64,000 nt of DNA from Desulfomonile tiedjei DSM 6799. GTDB lineage: Bacteria > Desulfobacterota > Desulfomonilia > Desulfomonilales > Desulfomonilaceae. The position numbers and the translations under genes were made by a program. Positions 8,218 through 17,692 of the stretch are shown here, piece by piece. Each line of letters starts with the position of its first letter. The stretch's first letter is position 1. Location: positions 434,001-498,000 of the forward strand of contig NC_018025.1 in the NCBI RefSeq assembly GCF_000266945.1, written 5' to 3'. Under the pieces are notes generated by a model, which worked only from the letters and a program-made list of their open reading frames with translations, did not search any database and was not told the origin of the DNA.

Positions 8218-9581
8218 GCAATCATGTACAAGTATCCGTCGTCGCATCCAAACAAGACATAGTTGTCGAAGACCGTCGGAGAAGAATTTACCGGGCCTTC
8301 AGTCTTGAATTTCCATTTTTCCGCGCCGGTGTTCACATCCAGGCCGTAAAGAAATCTATCGGCACTCCCGCAGTACACGGTGAAGTAGGCCAAAGCAGGT
8401 GATGAAGCAATCGGGCCGCCGGTTTGCACTTTCCATTTTTCCTGGCCCGTTCTCTCGTCAACTGCCACTATTTCTCCATTTGAGTTGCCGACAAACACGC
8501 GGCCGTAACCGACACATGGAGAACATGATATCTTGGATTTGGACGCATATTTCCATTTCTCTCTGCCGGATTTCATATCCACGGCACAGAGAGTGCCGTC
8601 CCAACTCGCTATGTGGGCCATGCCTTCATTCAGAGCAGGCGATCCGGAGACCGGCCCGCCAGTCTTGAATTCCCACTTCTTCTCACCAGTGGAAGCGTCC
8701 AAACAATAGACCTTTGTGTCGTAGCTGCCGAAGCAAACTTTTCCGTCAAGAATTGCAGGGGAAGAAGAAACGATTCCTCCTGTCTTGAATTTCCAGAAAA
8801 TCTGCCCTGAAATGCGATCGACACAGTATAAATTTCCGTCCGAGCTTCCGAAATATGCTTTTCTCTCGATTATTGCCGGAGAGGATGTTACGGGTCCTTC
8901 GGCTCTTACTGTCCAGCTCGGCAGGCCGTTCACGGCATTCAGGCAGACTAGAGCGCCTTCGGACGTTCCGAAATAGAGTTTACCGCCTGCCACTGCTACC
9001 GATGCGGAAATGGGACCATTGGTGGAGAAACTCCAGTCTTTCTCGCCGGTATCTAAATGTACCGCGTACAGGGTCCCGTCCCAGCTTCCGAAAAATGCTA
9101 ATTTCGTAGTGCAGACTGCCGAAGAAGAAACCCAGCCGCCTGTCTTGAATTTCCATTTCAGCTCGGAAAGTTGCCGGACTCCCTGGGATTCATACATTCC
9201 AGTTCTCTGGAGATTGCCCCGGAACAAATGCACTTCATCATCAACAATTTCTTCAACACGCGGCGTTGGACATTTCCGAGTGTCCAATTCACAAATCTCG
9301 GCCTCGATTGTTGCCACAAAAGCACCGCACTGGGAACATTGGTCGAAGGCCTCATGATAGGTCGCTCCACATTCCGGACATTCAAAATCGGCGTGTGGAA
9401 GAACCGGAGCTATAAGGCGCCTGATTTCGGACTCCTGAACAGCTCCCACCTGTAACAGTCTTCTGAAAAGGAGTTGCAGTTCTTCAGATGAAATACTGTA
9501 CTTGGTCATGAGCCCTTGTCGGGACAAACCAGACCGAATTGCCTCGACGAGTTCTTTGGCATTAATGGTTCTCAGAGACAT
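8214..9581 (-). CDS. Zinc-ribbon protein with eight PQQ-type beta-propeller repeats
   Basis: A 455-aa protein without a signal peptide. Residues 1-50 (INAKELVEAIRSGLSRQGL) resemble a small helical domain seen in deltaproteobacterial proteins. Residues 68-85 form a zinc ribbon (CPEC and CSQC: C68, C71, C82, C85). From about residue 130 to the end there are eight repeats of roughly 40 residues, each with W-x-F-K-T-G-G-x-V-x-S-S followed by G-S-x-D-G-x-L-Y-x-V-D. Eight blades should close one propeller. Periplasmic PQQ dehydrogenases carry cofactor ligands and signal peptides, and neither is seen here. It is probably a cytoplasmic binding scaffold of unknown role. Confidence 0.85.
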   Translation of the reverse strand: MSLRTINAKELVEAIRSGLSRQGLMTKYSISSEELQLLFRRLLQVGAVQESEIRRLIAPVLPHADFECPECGATYHEAFDQCSQCGAFVATIEAEICELDTRKCPTPRVEEIVDDEVHLFRGNLQRTGMYESQGVRQLSELKWKFKTGGWVSSSAVCTTKLAFFGSWDGTLYAVHLDTGEKDWSFSTNGPISASVAVAGGKLYFGTSEGALVCLNAVNGLPSWTVRAEGPVTSSPAIIERKAYFGSSDGNLYCVDRISGQIFWKFKTGGIVSSSPAILDGKVCFGSYDTKVYCLDASTGEKKWEFKTGGPVSGSPALNEGMAHIASWDGTLCAVDMKSGREKWKYASKSKISCSPCVGYGRVFVGNSNGEIVAVDERTGQEKWKVQTGGPIASSPALAYFTVYCGSADRFLYGLDVNTGAEKWKFKTEGPVNSSPTVFDNYVLFGCDDGYLYMIA

Positions 9582-9602
9582 GTGAACACTCCAGCCGGAA
9601 CT

Positions 9603-9695
9603 TACATCAATTTGCTTTCAAAGTTTGACGAAAATCCCTCTAACCCCCCTTTATAAAGGGGGGAATGGGGGGATTTTGAATGCAAATTGGTATTA
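9603..9695. repeat. Element G (about 92 bp palindromic MITE-like repeat)
   Basis: Terminal inverted repeats ATCAATTTGCTTTCAAA and (reverse) ACCAATTTGCATTCAAA flank a near-perfect palindrome of C and G runs centred on TTTATAAA. It fills the gap between the propeller gene and ugd and may also act as a transcription terminator. Confidence 0.7.
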
Positions 9696-9707
9696 CTCCC
9701 AGCCTGA

Positions 9708-11009
9708 TCAGCGTCCGATACTGTAATAATAAAAACCTCTGTCTATCATTCGTTTCGGATTATAAATGTTGCGGCCGTCGAAGATTACCGGTTGCACAAG
9801 CAAGCTCTTGATCTTGTCGAAATCCGGATGCCGGAATTCATTCCATTCGGTGACAATGATCAACGCGTCTGCTCCCTCCAGGCACTCGTAGTTGCCAGGG
9901 GCAAATTCAACACCATGCCCCAGAATTTTCCCTGCATTCTCCATTGCCACAGGATCGAATGCCCTGATTCGCGCTCCCTGGTCCAAAAGGAAATTTATCA
10001 GTTCCAGAGAAGGAGCTTCACGCAGGTCATCAGTTCTGGGTTTGAAACTCAAGCCCCAGATGGCGAAGAGTTTCCCGGACAAAGAATCTCCGTCATAGTG
10101 AGCGAGGATCCTATCCATGAAATGCTTTCGCTGCATCTTGTTGGCTTCTTGTGCAGCTTCCAGAATCTTGAGCGACACACCGTATTGAGCACCGGTTTGA
10201 ACGAGCGCATCCACATCTTTGGGGAAACACGAGCCACCGTACCCGATACCTGCAAAAAGGAACTGGGGTCCTATTCTGGGGTCCGAACCAATGCCGATCC
10301 GTACCATTTCAATGTCCGCTCCGACCTTTTCGCACAATCTGGAGAGTTCGTTGACAAAGGATATCTTGGTTGCCAACAATCCGTTCGCGGCGTATTTGGT
10401 CATCTCCGAAGAAGCGACGTCCATGACGAGTATCGGTTTTCCTGTCCTTACAAAGGGACTGTACAGCTCTTTCAATATCTCCCCGACTCTCACGTCTTCC
10501 ACGCCAATGACCACTCGATCGGGTTTCATGCAGTCATCGATGGCATTTCCCTCTTTAAGGAATTCCGGATTGGAGGCAACATCAAAAGGATGCTGCGTTT
10601 GGGCTGCAATGATCTCCTTGACCTTTGCCGTGGTCCCCACCGGAACTGTGCTCTTGGTGACAATAATCTTGTACGTGTTGATTGCTCGGCCGATGTTGCC
10701 GGCAACCTCGAAAACCTGGCTGAGATCGGCATTTCCATTGCCGTCCGGTGGAGTACCTACTGCTATAAAGTTTATAAGAGAACGTTCGATGGTCAATTCC
10801 AGGCTCGTGGTAAAGGAGAGACGTCGCTCCGCCACGTTGCGGGCAATCATTTGCTCCAAGCCCGGTTCATAGATGGGCACTTTCCCATCGATAAGATCTT
10901 GGATCTTGCCTTCATCTATATCCATCAAGGTGACATTGTTACCCATTTCCGCAAAACACACGCCTGTCACTAATCCCACGTAACCGGTTCCTATAACGCC
11001 AACATGCAT
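9708..11009 (-). CDS. ugd: UDP-glucose 6-dehydrogenase
   Basis: A 433-aa enzyme oxidising UDP-glucose to UDP-glucuronate with two NAD+. It shows the N-terminal Rossmann motif VGVIGTGYVGLVTGVCFAE, the NAD-binding STVPVGTT segment and the catalytic Cys motif GIGYGGSCFPKD. The C-terminal UDP-binding domain includes WGLSFKPRTDDLREAPS. The ATG at 11009 follows AGAGGTG; the longer frame adds 14 codons without support. The product feeds surface polysaccharides, and several glycosyltransferases lie 10-17 kb away. Confidence 0.96.
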   Translation of the reverse strand: MHVGVIGTGYVGLVTGVCFAEMGNNVTLMDIDEGKIQDLIDGKVPIYEPGLEQMIARNVAERRLSFTTSLELTIERSLINFIAVGTPPDGNGNADLSQVFEVAGNIGRAINTYKIIVTKSTVPVGTTAKVKEIIAAQTQHPFDVASNPEFLKEGNAIDDCMKPDRVVIGVEDVRVGEILKELYSPFVRTGKPILVMDVASSEMTKYAANGLLATKISFVNELSRLCEKVGADIEMVRIGIGSDPRIGPQFLFAGIGYGGSCFPKDVDALVQTGAQYGVSLKILEAAQEANKMQRKHFMDRILAHYDGDSLSGKLFAIWGLSFKPRTDDLREAPSLELINFLLDQGARIRAFDPVAMENAGKILGHGVEFAPGNYECLEGADALIIVTEWNEFRHPDFDKIKSLLVQPVIFDGRNIYNPKRMIDRGFYYYSIGR

Positions 11010-11043
11010 ACCGAGCACCTCTTCAAAATTCAAACTACTGGAT

Positions 11044-11221
11044 AATACCAAAGTGCTTTCATAGAGGGAATATTGAGAGATCTGTTTTTGGCCGGTCCTG
11101 GCAAATCTCCTTCGCTACGAACGCCACGCCCTGGCGTGGCTGACTTCACTTCGGAGACATGCCGGGACCGGATTTACTCCCGCCGGTGGCGGGATTACTT
11201 CTTTGAACGCACATTGCTATA
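11044..11221. repeat. Element A, copy 1 (long form, about 178 bp)
   Basis: Ends ATACCAAAGTGCTTTCATAG and (reverse) TATAGCAATGTGCGTTCAAAG form imperfect terminal inverted repeats. Compared with the 107-bp short copies at 26685 and 63520, this copy holds about 71 extra internal nt that are nearly identical in the copy at 23678. Non-coding. Confidence 0.8.
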
Positions 11222-11635
11222 AGCGCTCTATTATTACATCAAACGGTGAAAGTCTCCAAGCATAATCTCAGCAATATCATGAAACAACATCGTAAGACCT
11301 TGGAATATCAAGCCGGAAGCCGGCACCCACAAGGTTCTTGATTTCAATCGGACATTAGTCTGTCAATTGCCATATTTCAAAGCCTTCACATGAAGGAAAA
11401 ACCCGCATAAAATACAAGGTGATTCCAGGTGACAAGCATTGATTTCAAACTCGTGTCGAAGCTTTTATTGATAACATTGGAAGTAACGATGTCTTGAACC
11501 TTTGTAGAGGCTTCCTGCACGGTCGGCGGGGTTTCCTATTGTATTTTTTGGCGTTTTACGGTATATAGGATGGATACTTGGATGAATCCCATAAGGGATT
11601 TTATTTAAAACTTTGTGTATTTGAGGGTGGGCACA
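11222..11635. other. Intergenic remainder with a decayed E-like repeat end
   Basis: A stretch around 11310-11372 reads GCCGGCACCCACAAGG then TTCAATCGGACATTAG and CAATTGCC, resembling the right end of element E with mutations. Nothing else was recognised apart from the expected upstream region of the next gene. Confidence 0.4.
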
Positions 11636-12784
11636 TTGCCTAGAGTACTATTTCATCGATTCGTTCCGGTTGTAGTCTTGGGATGTCTCCTCTGGGTTTT
11701 CATGATTCCTACCGCTTGCGCGGAATCTCCACTGCCGGATTTTTCTGGTATTCAGCTCGCACAGGCAGGATCGTTGCCGGAAACCAATGCAAAACCCGAA
11801 GGGACGCAAGTTTCGCGTGATTCGCTCTCGACGATCAAGCTTGACAACATAAAACCGCTTTACACTTCTCCTGCTCTTCCTGGTGAAGGGGTCTGGGATA
11901 CTTCGGGAGTTCCGAGGGATTCCAGTGGAAATCCGATTATCTACAAAACCTTTTACCGCCCGAGCGTGGATTTTCCGAATGCCGTCGTGTACATGATGGT
12001 CGTGGATATGAGTAAGACCTTCCTGCAGTACTACGTGGGATCTCAGGAACCCGGTGCTTCTGTAGCGTTGTCGGAAGTTGAAACCGAGCTTCGGCCCAGA
12101 ATTCTCGCTATTACGAATGCCATGTGGATGCAGAGACATTCGCGGGGTGCAGGAGCCATATTCAGAGGCAAAGTGGTCTATCCCATGGTAGACGGCATGG
12201 CCACCATGATCGTGTACAGGGACGGATCTGCGGATATCCGGGAATGGAACGCAGATATCCCCATCCATCTGGTGCGTGACGCGCGCCAATTGCGACATCT
12301 TATTGTGAAAAACGGGATGGTTGTGCAATCGGTAATGCGTAACGGCAAGCTTGAGGATTCAGAAATCGGGCTGGGCTTTTTACTCGGAGGAGGCGGCAAG
12401 AACCTTGACGGCAAGCATTTCTGGTACGTTGCCGATCGCAGTGCATTCGGTATCAGAAAAGATGGAAATCTGGTGTTTGCCATAGGACATCATATCGGGA
12501 CCAAGGATCTGGCCAAAGCGCTCGTGCTGGCAGGGTGCGAACGCGGTATGCACGCGGATGCAAATCCGCACAATATCGTAGGGAATCTTTACGTACGAGA
12601 CGCTCAGGGTAATCTCGTTACAAAGCAGAAACTCTCTCCCGAGCAGTCCAAATACACACTGAAGCGTTATGAGGATGGGTACACGAAAGACTTTTTCGCC
12701 ATGTTCGCGAGGGACAATGCCGGGCAATCATCCGGTCGTGCGGTCAGCCGGACTGAAAACCAGCCTAACTATAGAACCCGGTGA
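11636..12784 (+). CDS. Secreted protein resembling phosphodiester glycosidase (NAGPA/DUF2233)
   Basis: About 382 aa with a hydrophobic signal segment (VLFHRFVPVVVLGCLLWVF) ending near ACAES, so probably exported. The mature part includes NAVVYMMVVDMSKTFLQYYVG, GIRKDGNLVFAIGHH and KALVLAGCERGMHADANP, an arrangement reminiscent of NAGPA-type phosphodiester glycosidases, which act on sugar phosphodiesters. The usual L-N-L-D-G-G-G-S motif is replaced by MHADANP, so enzymatic function is doubtful. The start is uncertain: TTG 11636 follows GAGGGTGG, while GTG 11615 is also in frame. It stands alone on the plus strand. Confidence 0.6.
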   Translation: MPRVLFHRFVPVVVLGCLLWVFMIPTACAESPLPDFSGIQLAQAGSLPETNAKPEGTQVSRDSLSTIKLDNIKPLYTSPALPGEGVWDTSGVPRDSSGNPIIYKTFYRPSVDFPNAVVYMMVVDMSKTFLQYYVGSQEPGASVALSEVETELRPRILAITNAMWMQRHSRGAGAIFRGKVVYPMVDGMATMIVYRDGSADIREWNADIPIHLVRDARQLRHLIVKNGMVVQSVMRNGKLEDSEIGLGFLLGGGGKNLDGKHFWYVADRSAFGIRKDGNLVFAIGHHIGTKDLAKALVLAGCERGMHADANPHNIVGNLYVRDAQGNLVTKQKLSPEQSKYTLKRYEDGYTKDFFAMFARDNAGQSSGRAVSRTENQPNYRTR

Positions 12785-12835
12785 TTGCTTCTTGCATTGC
12801 AGATAATTCGTCTCACCGTATCCGACTGAAATAAC

Positions 12836-12865
12836 AGAAGGGGAGTCCAACAGGATTCCCCTTCT
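12836..12865. terminator. Bidirectional hairpin between convergent genes
   Basis: AGAAGGGGA (12836-12844) pairs with TCCCCTTCT (12857-12865), a perfect 9-bp stem. It lies between the stop of the secreted protein gene and the convergent rubrerythrin gene and could serve both. Confidence 0.6.
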
Positions 12866-12966
12866 ATACTCTCCCACGAGATTTACTTCATCGGTTTTCA
12901 AAGGATATTTACGAAATCGTACCAATCCATCGCTTCCATGAGTTTTCCGCAGCATGGCGGAAACTC

Positions 12967-13470
12967 TCAGGCAACCAGATGGAACTCGTCTTTCTTCGCA
13001 CCACATACGGGGCATTTATCGGGAGCCGCATCGCCGATGGTGTACCCGCATTTATCACAGACATAGTATGCCGAAACGGTGATGTCTTTGCCGCTTTCCA
13101 CTGCTTTTACGGCCTGGCTGTAAAGTTCGCCGTGAACCTTCTCCACTTCGTTGGCCCAGTGAAATGACTTCGTGGCTGCGCCTTGTTTCTCTTCTTTCGA
13201 TGTGGCAAGAAATTCGGGGTACATGCTGGAAAATTCGTAGTGTTCGCCCTGAAAAGCTGCTTTGAGGTTGTCCAGAGTAGAGTTGATGCCTCCGAGCACT
13301 TCAAAATGGTTGTGAGCATGGATTGTTTCAGCATCGGCCGCAGCTCTGAAGAGTTTGGCTACTCCGGGAAAACCGTCTTTGTCGGCCTTCTTTGCAAATG
13401 CGAGATACTTGCGGTTAGCCTGAGATTCTCCTGCAAATGCTGCTGCCAAGTTGTCGTTCGTCTTTGTCAT
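12967..13470 (-). CDS. rbr: Rubrerythrin
   Basis: A 167-aa non-haem diiron peroxidase. The ferritin-like domain (residues 1-130) carries the glutamate/histidine ligands in AFAGESQANRKYL, ADAETIHAHNH and the second half-site around ANEVEKVHGELY. The C-terminal rubredoxin-like domain binds one Fe through C138, C141, C153 and C156. It reduces hydrogen peroxide in the cytoplasm of anaerobes. The start ATG follows GGAGGAAAG. It lies downstream of a Fur/PerR-type regulator on the same strand, the classic peroxide-defence pairing. Confidence 0.96.
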   Translation of the reverse strand: MTKTNDNLAAAFAGESQANRKYLAFAKKADKDGFPGVAKLFRAAADAETIHAHNHFEVLGGINSTLDNLKAAFQGEHYEFSSMYPEFLATSKEEKQGAATKSFHWANEVEKVHGELYSQAVKAVESGKDITVSAYYVCDKCGYTIGDAAPDKCPVCGAKKDEFHLVA

Positions 13471-13560
13471 TCTTTCCTCCTCGGATTAAGTTTAGAGCCG
13501 CAAGGCTCCTGAAGATGAGCCAGCATAATGCTGGGCAGTTGTACACCGTGTGAACACGTA

Positions 13561-13968
13561 TCAAAAAGTAAGAGCATCTCGTTCGAGATGTTCGCAATCA
13601 GGACAGATTCCTACCACTTCCACTCGATGGGTAAGGACGCGATGTTTGCAGTTTTTCCGAGCTGTCTCTTCAATCTGAGGAAATGGGTCTATTGGCAGAT
13701 CCTCAACTCTTCCACAACGTGCACAACGCACATGGTAATGGGTGCTGGTGTCCCCGTCGAAACGCCTGCGTGTTCCTGCGACATCGATCTTCTGAGCGTT
13801 GCCTTCCTCGCACAGGATTTCGAGGTTTCGGTACACGGTGGCAATACTGATACCCGGCAGGCGATGCCGGACTATTTGATGCAGCTCTTCAGCCGTAGGG
13901 TGCGACGTGAGTTTTTTCAACTCTTCCAGCACAACCTGCCGCTGTTTGGTCATTCTGCGTGTGAACAC
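13561..13968 (-). CDS. Fur-family transcriptional regulator, PerR-like
   Basis: A 135-aa metalloregulator. The N-terminal winged helix includes HPTAEELHQIVRH and GISIATVYRNLEIL. The dimerisation half has the metal-ligand HYHVRCARCG and CPDCEH, giving two CxxC pairs for structural zinc. Start is GTG 13968 behind a distant GGGG, or ATG 13953. Adjacency to rubrerythrin 90 nt downstream supports a peroxide-sensing (PerR) role over iron uptake control. The two may be co-transcribed or autoregulated, but I saw no convincing Fur/PerR box by eye. Confidence 0.92.
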   Translation of the reverse strand: MFTRRMTKQRQVVLEELKKLTSHPTAEELHQIVRHRLPGISIATVYRNLEILCEEGNAQKIDVAGTRRRFDGDTSTHYHVRCARCGRVEDLPIDPFPQIEETARKNCKHRVLTHRVEVVGICPDCEHLERDALTF

Positions 13969-14252
13969 TTGAGTGATGCCCCTTATCGCTAACGCTTCTT
14001 AATTAAAATAAGTGCCAGATCGCAAAAACTTTGTCAAGAAAAAATTGCATACACCTAAGAAATTCCTTCTTGGATAATAGTTCCTCAAAATCGCTCAGAA
14101 ATCCGATAACCGGGTAAAAATAGCAGCTAACCTGATAAGAGTAGGGTGTTCAAGAGGTCAGAAATTGTGGCTGCCATAAAAGGTGGGTGACCCTGCTCGA
14201 CCATTCAGTCTGTTTATTGAAGCGAAACAATACGGGCAAATGTTCAGCCGTA

Positions 14253-16100
14253 TCAATTCGTCCCCTTGTAAACTTGTCCGGGATAGTAAATTTCGAATTT
14301 GAACCGGGGAAACTGTTTTGGAAGTCGCATGACGTTGAATACCATTACTCCGATGGATATGCGGTCCAACCAGGAGGACATGGGCCAACCGAAGTGCACC
14401 ACCACGCTTCGACCGGTCAGTTCGTATTCCACCACTTTGAGCAAGTCCACCATATGCTGGTACACGCTTCGTCGCTCGGCAACAAACCTGAAGTGATTTG
14501 ACGAAAGCCTATTCGGAGCGCCTCTTCGAGGATTAAAATAGGTCACATAGGCTTCATTTTGTCTTACCTGCTTGATAGCTTCCTCTCGGGGTCTTCGAAA
14601 ATAGATGTGCACTTCCGGATCGACGGATTCACTCAGATGCAGGATCATGTCCATCTGGGAATCGCTTTGTTCCGCTGCTTTTATCTCAGGGGCCCTTCTT
14701 TTCGCTATCATAAGCCCGGCCAAGAGGACTATGCCGGTGATGGTTGCCCACAATTCCGTACCGTGCGGCTTCATCCACGCAAGGAAGAAGAAGCAACTCA
14801 GGAAGACCACAAGAAATACGACTGTCACAAAACGGTTTGTGGAAAACGGCTTTATCTCCTTCGTGCCCATGAAATAGCGATAAATGATCAAAGATCCCAT
14901 GTTGATGCAGAAACTGGCGATCAAGCCCAAGGCATACATATCGGCCAGGATCATCTGACTGCCTCGGGTGATGAGGATGATGACGGAAAAAAAAGCGGCA
15001 TTTATGAGATGAATGCGATAGAGCGAGTCATTCCGATTCGGTGTAATGAGCCAGGAAAATCCGTATCGTTCGGCAACACGCTCCAACAATTCGCTGGAAG
15101 CGACAAAAGCCGTGTTAATAGCCATAATAAGAGTGAGGCTGGCCAATATGGCAACCGCGACGCCGAATGGAACGCCGTTTATCATGGTGGCATAATGAGT
15201 TATGAGGTCGCCTTCATGAGCGCGAAAATCAATGGGAGCAGATAAAGCCAAAGCGGCAACCACGGGGGTTACAACGCCGACAGTAACGGCGAGAAAGATG
15301 TATGCTCGTCCTATCTCCCGCCAGGTACGGACCAATCCTGCTGTCTGAAGAACGGATTCCACGCCAGAGTACGCCAAAACGCAGCTTGCCACTGAAGCGA
15401 TAAAGATGCCGTAGCCCGAAAAAATCGACCCGGTGTTCATTCTGTGACCGGCGTGCTCGACAGCTTGCTCCAGGCGGGTCAGAGATTCTCCGTCCATGGA
15501 CAGAAAACCCGACACAATGAGATTAAGGAAGATGATTGTAGCGAAAATGAAGACAGAGAACGTGAACCGCGCATTCTCCTTTATCCCGATAATATTGAGT
15601 CCAGCGATAGCCCACACGATGGTTATCGCTGTCATCATCTTGAAAGAGTGCGAAAATGCGAAAAATGAAGTCGCATTCTCCACAGCGCTGACCGCTGAAA
15701 TACACGCCGTCAAAATGTAATCGACCATAATGGAAGCAACGGCAACGAAAGAGACTACCGGTCCCAGGACCAGATAAGAAAACGAGTACACGCCCCCGCC
15801 GAATATCCCGTGAAATTCCAGTATTTCTGCTATTTCAACCAACCGTGTCGTCATGTAGTGAATAAACACGGCAGTAAACGCGATAAAGAAAATAGCACTG
15901 GGGCCGATGAAACGGTAGGCCTCGGCAGGAGCGTAGAACACCGAAGTCAGCTCGTCCATGAGGGTGATGACTGCCACAGCGAGCCACGTCAACCAGATAC
16001 GTCCGCCCTGGGAGTAGTAGAGAAGATTCGTCTTGCGTAACAGAATGAAAAACGCACCGATCAGCGATACATTGAGTAGCACCAGGACGATGGTTTTCAT
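14253..16100 (-). CDS. APC-superfamily amino-acid/organic cation permease with soluble C-terminal domain
   Basis: A 615-aa inner-membrane transporter. About 12-14 hydrophobic segments fill residues 1-475, with conserved glycine-rich elements such as FHGIFGGGVYSFSY and VLAYSGVESVLQTAG typical of the APC fold. From about residue 480 a soluble domain of around 135 residues follows, which is not part of the canonical transporter. Substrate unknown. The ATG at 16100 follows GAGGCG. It lies 33 nt after hisH, so it could be co-transcribed with it. Confidence 0.85.
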   Translation of the reverse strand: MKTIVLVLLNVSLIGAFFILLRKTNLLYYSQGGRIWLTWLAVAVITLMDELTSVFYAPAEAYRFIGPSAIFFIAFTAVFIHYMTTRLVEIAEILEFHGIFGGGVYSFSYLVLGPVVSFVAVASIMVDYILTACISAVSAVENATSFFAFSHSFKMMTAITIVWAIAGLNIIGIKENARFTFSVFIFATIIFLNLIVSGFLSMDGESLTRLEQAVEHAGHRMNTGSIFSGYGIFIASVASCVLAYSGVESVLQTAGLVRTWREIGRAYIFLAVTVGVVTPVVAALALSAPIDFRAHEGDLITHYATMINGVPFGVAVAILASLTLIMAINTAFVASSELLERVAERYGFSWLITPNRNDSLYRIHLINAAFFSVIILITRGSQMILADMYALGLIASFCINMGSLIIYRYFMGTKEIKPFSTNRFVTVVFLVVFLSCFFFLAWMKPHGTELWATITGIVLLAGLMIAKRRAPEIKAAEQSDSQMDMILHLSESVDPEVHIYFRRPREEAIKQVRQNEAYVTYFNPRRGAPNRLSSNHFRFVAERRSVYQHMVDLLKVVEYELTGRSVVVHFGWPMSSWLDRISIGVMVFNVMRLPKQFPRFKFEIYYPGQVYKGTN

Positions 16101-16133
16101 GCATCACGCCTCGAACAGTACCACTTTGCTAAA

Positions 16134-16739
16134 TCATAACCGAGCAAAATTGGTTAGAATTTTTAATCCTGTTTCCTGGCTTTTTTCAGGGTGAAATTGT
16201 ACTGCAAAAACATTATCAGCAGCCACGGCACAGGTGAATGTGATGCCATATTCGCTCTCAGCAACTATATGGGAATCATTCTGAGGCACCACATAATATG
16301 AATGGACGAAGTACAGATAGGACCCATCAGATATACCCTTGAAAATAGGTACCTCTTTACGGAAAAAAACCTGGTTCCAACCCATGTGAGGGATTTTAAG
16401 GCCCATATTCCTATCGAAGGCTTTTACTGTTCCAGGTACGACCTTGAAACCTTCATGAATGCCAAATTCTTCCGATTCATCAAAAAGCAATTGCAGTCCC
16501 AGGCAAATGCCCAGAAAAGGTTTTTCTGATTGGATAAACTCCTGAATCGGCTCGACAAGATCCAGGTTCGACAAATTCTTCATGCATTCGGGAAATGCGC
16601 CCACTCCCGGAAGGACGAGTCGATCGGCTTTTCTTATTTCATCCGCATCCCTGGATATCCGGGCGGAAACGCCGACCTTTTCAAAACCCTTTTGCACGCT
16701 TCTCAGATTGCCCATTCCGTAATCGACAACAATCAGCAT
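16134..16739 (-). CDS. hisH: Imidazole glycerol phosphate synthase glutaminase subunit HisH
   Basis: A 201-aa class I glutamine amidotransferase that supplies ammonia to HisF in histidine biosynthesis. The catalytic Cys is in PFLGICLGLQLL, and the His-Glu pair in AVQFHPEKSQ. The oxyanion region LVLPGVGAFPECM and the opening VVDYGMGNLRSV are standard. hisF is not adjacent. It is separated from hisB by 356 nt that include a B-family repeat, which may have split an older his gene order. Confidence 0.96.
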   Translation of the reverse strand: MLIVVDYGMGNLRSVQKGFEKVGVSARISRDADEIRKADRLVLPGVGAFPECMKNLSNLDLVEPIQEFIQSEKPFLGICLGLQLLFDESEEFGIHEGFKVVPGTVKAFDRNMGLKIPHMGWNQVFFRKEVPIFKGISDGSYLYFVHSYYVVPQNDSHIVAESEYGITFTCAVAADNVFAVQFHPEKSQETGLKILTNFARL

Positions 16740-16799
16740 TATGACCTCAGTTTGCTTGTTCTGGTAATGACTATATCAGAAATACAAAAAACTTCTCTC

Positions 16800-16934
16800 A
16801 TACCGATTCGCTTTTCTTTCGTATTCTGGAAGACTGGAGGCATCCTTCGCTCCGGACGACGCAAAGCCGTCTAATCACTCCGCTCAGGACACCCCGGCCT
16901 TCGCTACGTCATGTGCATAACAGCGAAATGGTAT
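16800..16934. repeat. Element B, copy 1 (135 bp)
   Basis: Ends ATACCGATTCGC and (reverse) ATACCATTTCGCT are terminal inverted repeats. The inside reads GGCATCCTTCGCTCCGGACG and AAGCCGTCTAATCACTCCGC. A second copy of exactly the same length is at 62233-62367. Non-coding, between hisB and hisH. Confidence 0.85.
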
Positions 16935-17095
16935 CAGCTCAATGTGGACAGTTCGTTTGCCCTGACGAACAAGTCTGTGCCGCGAGTTCCTCTTCATCTG
17001 TACACGACAAGCTTTGTATTCTGAATAGAAAGTGAACTGTGCTCCAACTTGCATGGGGAGTCAAGAGGAGTGTCGGCTTTGATGAAAACCAGCCG

Positions 17096-17692
17096 CTAGA
17101 GCACCCCTTTTGTCGAAGGGATTCCTTCCACTCTGGGATCGATTTCCACTGCAGCGCGAAGGGCTCTTCCCAATGCCTTGAAGATAGCTTCCGCAGCATG
17201 ATGAGGATTTTCAGCAGTGTGCACTGTTGCATGCAATGTCATGCCTGCCTGATCCGCTAATCCCTGGAGAAAAACCGGCACGAGGTCCAGCGAAAAATCT
17301 CCGGCGCTCCGATGGTCGAGCGGATTTGAAAAGACCAGCATAGGACGTCCGGAAAAGTCAAGTGTCACGGACGCGAGCGCTTCATCCATGGGAACCTGAG
17401 CGAATCCGTACCGGCGCAATCCTTGCTTGTTTCCCACTGACCGTTTGAATGCTTCGCCGAGAGTCAATCCGATGTCTTCAACGGTATGGTGAAAATCCAC
17501 ATGAAGGTCTCCCTGAGCTGTAATCTCAAGATCGAACAGACCATGCTTCGATACATGATCCAACATGTGATCGAAAAAACCGATTCCTGTGGAAATCGTT
17601 CCTTTACCGGTTCCATCAAGGTTCAACGTGACCTGCACGTCTGTTTCGGATGTCTTTCTGGAAACTGTAGCGGTTCGCTCGATGGTGCTCAA
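17096..17692 (-). CDS. hisB: Imidazoleglycerol-phosphate dehydratase HisB
   Basis: A 198-aa enzyme dehydrating imidazole glycerol phosphate in histidine biosynthesis. The repeated manganese-binding histidine motifs are seen as FFDHMLDHVSKHG, DLHVDFHHTVEDIG, MTLHATVHTAENPHHAAE. Length fits the monofunctional family. The start appears to be TTG 17692, overlapping the murA stop (TTGA) and preceded by AGGACG inside the end of murA. This is an unusual start that implies translational coupling to murA. Confidence 0.96.
   Translation of the reverse strand: MSTIERTATVSRKTSETDVQVTLNLDGTGKGTISTGIGFFDHMLDHVSKHGLFDLEITAQGDLHVDFHHTVEDIGLTLGEAFKRSVGNKQGLRRYGFAQVPMDEALASVTLDFSGRPMLVFSNPLDHRSAGDFSLDLVPVFLQGLADQAGMTLHATVHTAENPHHAAEAIFKALGRALRAAVEIDPRVEGIPSTKGVL

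Noticed and set aside
9792-10973. 393-aa plus-strand ORF
   Set aside because: Antisense shadow of UDP-glucose dehydrogenase.
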